This document shows, piece after piece, positions 5,096 to 6,598 of a DNA stretch of 6,598 nucleotides. Source of the stretch: RPQK01 sp041946865 (GTDB taxonomy: Bacteria; Acidobacteriota; UBA6911; RPQK01); the NCBI GenBank assembly GCA_041946865.1, contig JBHGBF010000285.1, positions 1-6,598 on the forward strand. The letters are read 5' to 3'. Both the position numbers and the translations under genes were made by a program. The notes below the pieces were generated by a model, which saw only the letters and a program-made list of their open reading frames with translations, ran no database searches and was not told where the DNA came from. The first letter of the stretch is position 1; each line of letters begins with the position of its first letter.

Positions 5096-6517
5096 ATGAA
5101 ACACTTCTCTATTCTCTATCTCGTGGTGGTTCTCGTCGTTTCCAGCGTTTCGGCCGGGCAACAGCCTTCGCCCCGAAAGGAGGCACGCCTCTTTCTGACG
5201 GCCAAAGACACAGGTGACCGCCTCGCCGACAAGGGCCCTATCCTCTTCGAAGCCTTGCCCCAGCCGGATGAAAACTTCCCGACCATCTTTGTCGACCCCG
5301 GCAAGCTTTTTCAAACCGTCGAGGGGTTTGGAGGCGCCTTCACCGATGCGGCCGCTGAGACCTTCTTCAAGCTGCCGGTGGCGGTTCAGCAGGAAATCAT
5401 CACGGCTTATTTCGACCCCGAAAAAGGAATCGGCTATTCGCTCGGGAGAACCAATATCAACAGCTGCGATTTTTCGAGCGACAGCTATTCCTATGTCGAA
5501 GCAGGAGACAAGGAGCTAGAGACCTTCGCCATCACTCACGATCTCAAGTACAAGATCCCCTTTATCAAACGCGCTCTTGCCGTGGCAAAAGACTTGAAGC
5601 TGTTCGCCTCGCCCTGGAGCCCGCCGGCGTGGATGAAGACGAACAACGACATGCTGCACGGGGGCAAACTCAAGCCCGAGTACTTCGCGAGCTGGGCCCG
5701 GTACTACGTCCGTTTTATTGAAGAATACCGGAAGCAGGGGGTGCCCGTCTGGGGTCTCACGGTCCAGAACGAGCCGATGGCGGTTCAAACGTGGGAATCC
5801 TGCATTTATACCGGCGAGGAAGAACGCGATTTCGTGAAAAATCACCTGGGACCGAGGCTGCACAAATCCGGCATGGCGGATGTGAAGCTGATGATCTGGG
5901 ACCACAACCGTGGAATCATGTACCAGCGGGCCAAGGCCGTGCTCGACGACCCGGAAGCCGCCAGGTACGTCTGGGGGATCGGTTTTCACTGGTATGTCGG
6001 CGATCATTTCGACAATGTGCGGCTCACTCACGAGGCCTTTCCGGACAAGCAACTGCTGTTCACGGAAGGCTGCGGGTATCCGTTCAGCTGGGATAATGTC
6101 AAGCAGTGGAAGTGGGGCGAGATTTATGCCCAGTCAATGATCAACGACGTCAACAATGGGGCATGCGGCTGGACCGACTGGAACCTGTTGCTGGATGAAA
6201 AGGGTGGGCCGAACCACGTCGACAATTACTGCCTTGCGCCCCTGATCGGCGATACACGCGACGGGAGCTTGCACTACATGGATTCGTACTATTACATCGG
6301 CCATATTTCGAGGTTCGTGCGGCCGGGCGCCCAGCGCGCGACCTGCTCCTCGTCCTCGGACCGGTTGCTGGCGACCGCCTTCCGGAATCCGAACGGCCAG
6401 GTTGCGGTCGTCGTCCTGAATGCGCGGGATCGCGCCAGCGATTTCCAGGTCTGGGTGGCCGGCAAAGCGGCTAAATCAAAGCTTCCTCCCCACTCGATCG
6501 TGACCGTTGTGTTTTGA
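5096..6517 (+). CDS. secreted GH30-family glycoside hydrolase (glucosylceramidase/beta-glucanase-like)
   Basis: This complete 473-residue enzyme is expected to hydrolyse beta-linked glucose-type substrates with retention of configuration. The ATG is preceded by GGAGGAGG (5084-5091). The N-terminal signal peptide (residues 1-20, cleavage likely after VSA) has no lipobox, so the enzyme should be free in the periplasm or exported. Conserved GH30 segments appear in order: VEGFGGAFTDAAAE (75-88), SCDFS (123-127), ASPWSPPAWMKTN (171-183), LTVQNEP (221-227) with acid/base E226, FHWY (297-300), LLFTEGCGY (320-328) with nucleophile E324, and GWTDWNLLLDEKGGPN (358-373). The C-terminal beta-sandwich, starting roughly at residue 405, carries VAVVVLNARD. 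Layout and motifs parallel human acid beta-glucosidase (GBA1) and bacterial GH30 beta-glucosidases and beta-1,6-glucanases. Exact substrate cannot be fixed from the sequence. The neighbours do not form a polysaccharide-use locus in this window. Confidence 0.95.
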   Translation: MKHFSILYLVVVLVVSSVSAGQQPSPRKEARLFLTAKDTGDRLADKGPILFEALPQPDENFPTIFVDPGKLFQTVEGFGGAFTDAAAETFFKLPVAVQQEIITAYFDPEKGIGYSLGRTNINSCDFSSDSYSYVEAGDKELETFAITHDLKYKIPFIKRALAVAKDLKLFASPWSPPAWMKTNNDMLHGGKLKPEYFASWARYYVRFIEEYRKQGVPVWGLTVQNEPMAVQTWESCIYTGEEERDFVKNHLGPRLHKSGMADVKLMIWDHNRGIMYQRAKAVLDDPEAARYVWGIGFHWYVGDHFDNVRLTHEAFPDKQLLFTEGCGYPFSWDNVKQWKWGEIYAQSMINDVNNGACGWTDWNLLLDEKGGPNHVDNYCLAPLIGDTRDGSLHYMDSYYYIGHISRFVRPGAQRATCSSSSDRLLATAFRNPNGQVAVVVLNARDRASDFQVWVAGKAAKSKLPPHSIVTVVF

Positions 6518-6540
6518 CGTAGAAGATGCCTCCCGATCTG

Positions 6541-6583
6541 TTCGTAGTTCCGCCTTCAGGGGTGCAGCCGACGAGGCTGCGAA
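6541..6583 (+). repeat. REP-like or terminator-like hairpin after the GH30 gene
   Basis: GCAGCC (6564-6569) and GGCTGC (6575-6580) form a 6-bp stem around GACGA. Alternatively, TTCGTAG at 6541-6547 pairs with CTGCGAA at 6577-6583 (one T-G wobble) to enclose CCGCCTTCAGGGG. There is no T-run after it, so an intergenic palindromic repeat is as likely as a terminator. It begins 24 bp after the GH30 stop. Confidence 0.35.
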
Positions 6584-6598
6584 TCTTGGGGGTGAAAG

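Noticed and set aside
5516..6052. 178-codon minus-strand frame
   Set aside because: Antisense of the GH30 catalytic domain.

Overview
The window looks like GC-rich chromosomal DNA from an environmental bacterium, with long antisense-open frames and strong GGAGG-type ribosome binding sites. The pairing of very haem-rich secreted c-type cytochromes carrying FPLxGxH/CxxCH repeats with a secreted GH30 glycosidase would fit Acidobacteriota or a similar soil or sediment lineage. That placement is inference, because no taxonomic marker gene is present.

From about position 3916 down to position 1 the minus strand carries one tightly packed operon. A candidate promoter (3888-3916) is followed by a ~97-nt leader, a membrane-anchored TPR protein (3784-3164), a complete secreted 23-haem cytochrome (3164-1188), and a second secreted multihaem cytochrome (1191 to beyond the left edge) with 15 CxxCH sites in the visible 397 residues. 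The three genes overlap by 1 nt (TAATG) and 4 nt (GTGA), which indicates coupled translation. Both cytochromes are built from modules that hold three CxxCH sites plus three further conserved histidines, as expected for bis-histidine haems. The left part of the second cytochrome settles into an exact 73-residue (219-bp) tandem period. A reasonable model is that the TPR protein helps apocytochrome maturation and the cytochromes form an extracytoplasmic electron conduit. That model is inference.

The gene-poor stretch 3785-4287 holds the operon promoter region: a perfect 14-bp palindrome just upstream of the -35, an inverted repeat over the predicted start of the transcript, and a hairpin at 4049-4072 with no T-tract. 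To its right, on the minus strand, lies a small cupin gene (4777-4304) whose natural C-terminus is split off by a one-base frameshift at a G4 run. The original frame ends at 4288.

The region 4778-5095 is intergenic between the divergent cupin and GH30 genes. It contains a small inverted repeat and an unexplained start-less open frame on the minus strand. The plus-strand gene 5096-6517 encodes a complete secreted GH30-family (glucosylceramidase/beta-glucanase-like) enzyme with both catalytic glutamates. The last 81 bases contain a REP-like or terminator-like hairpin.
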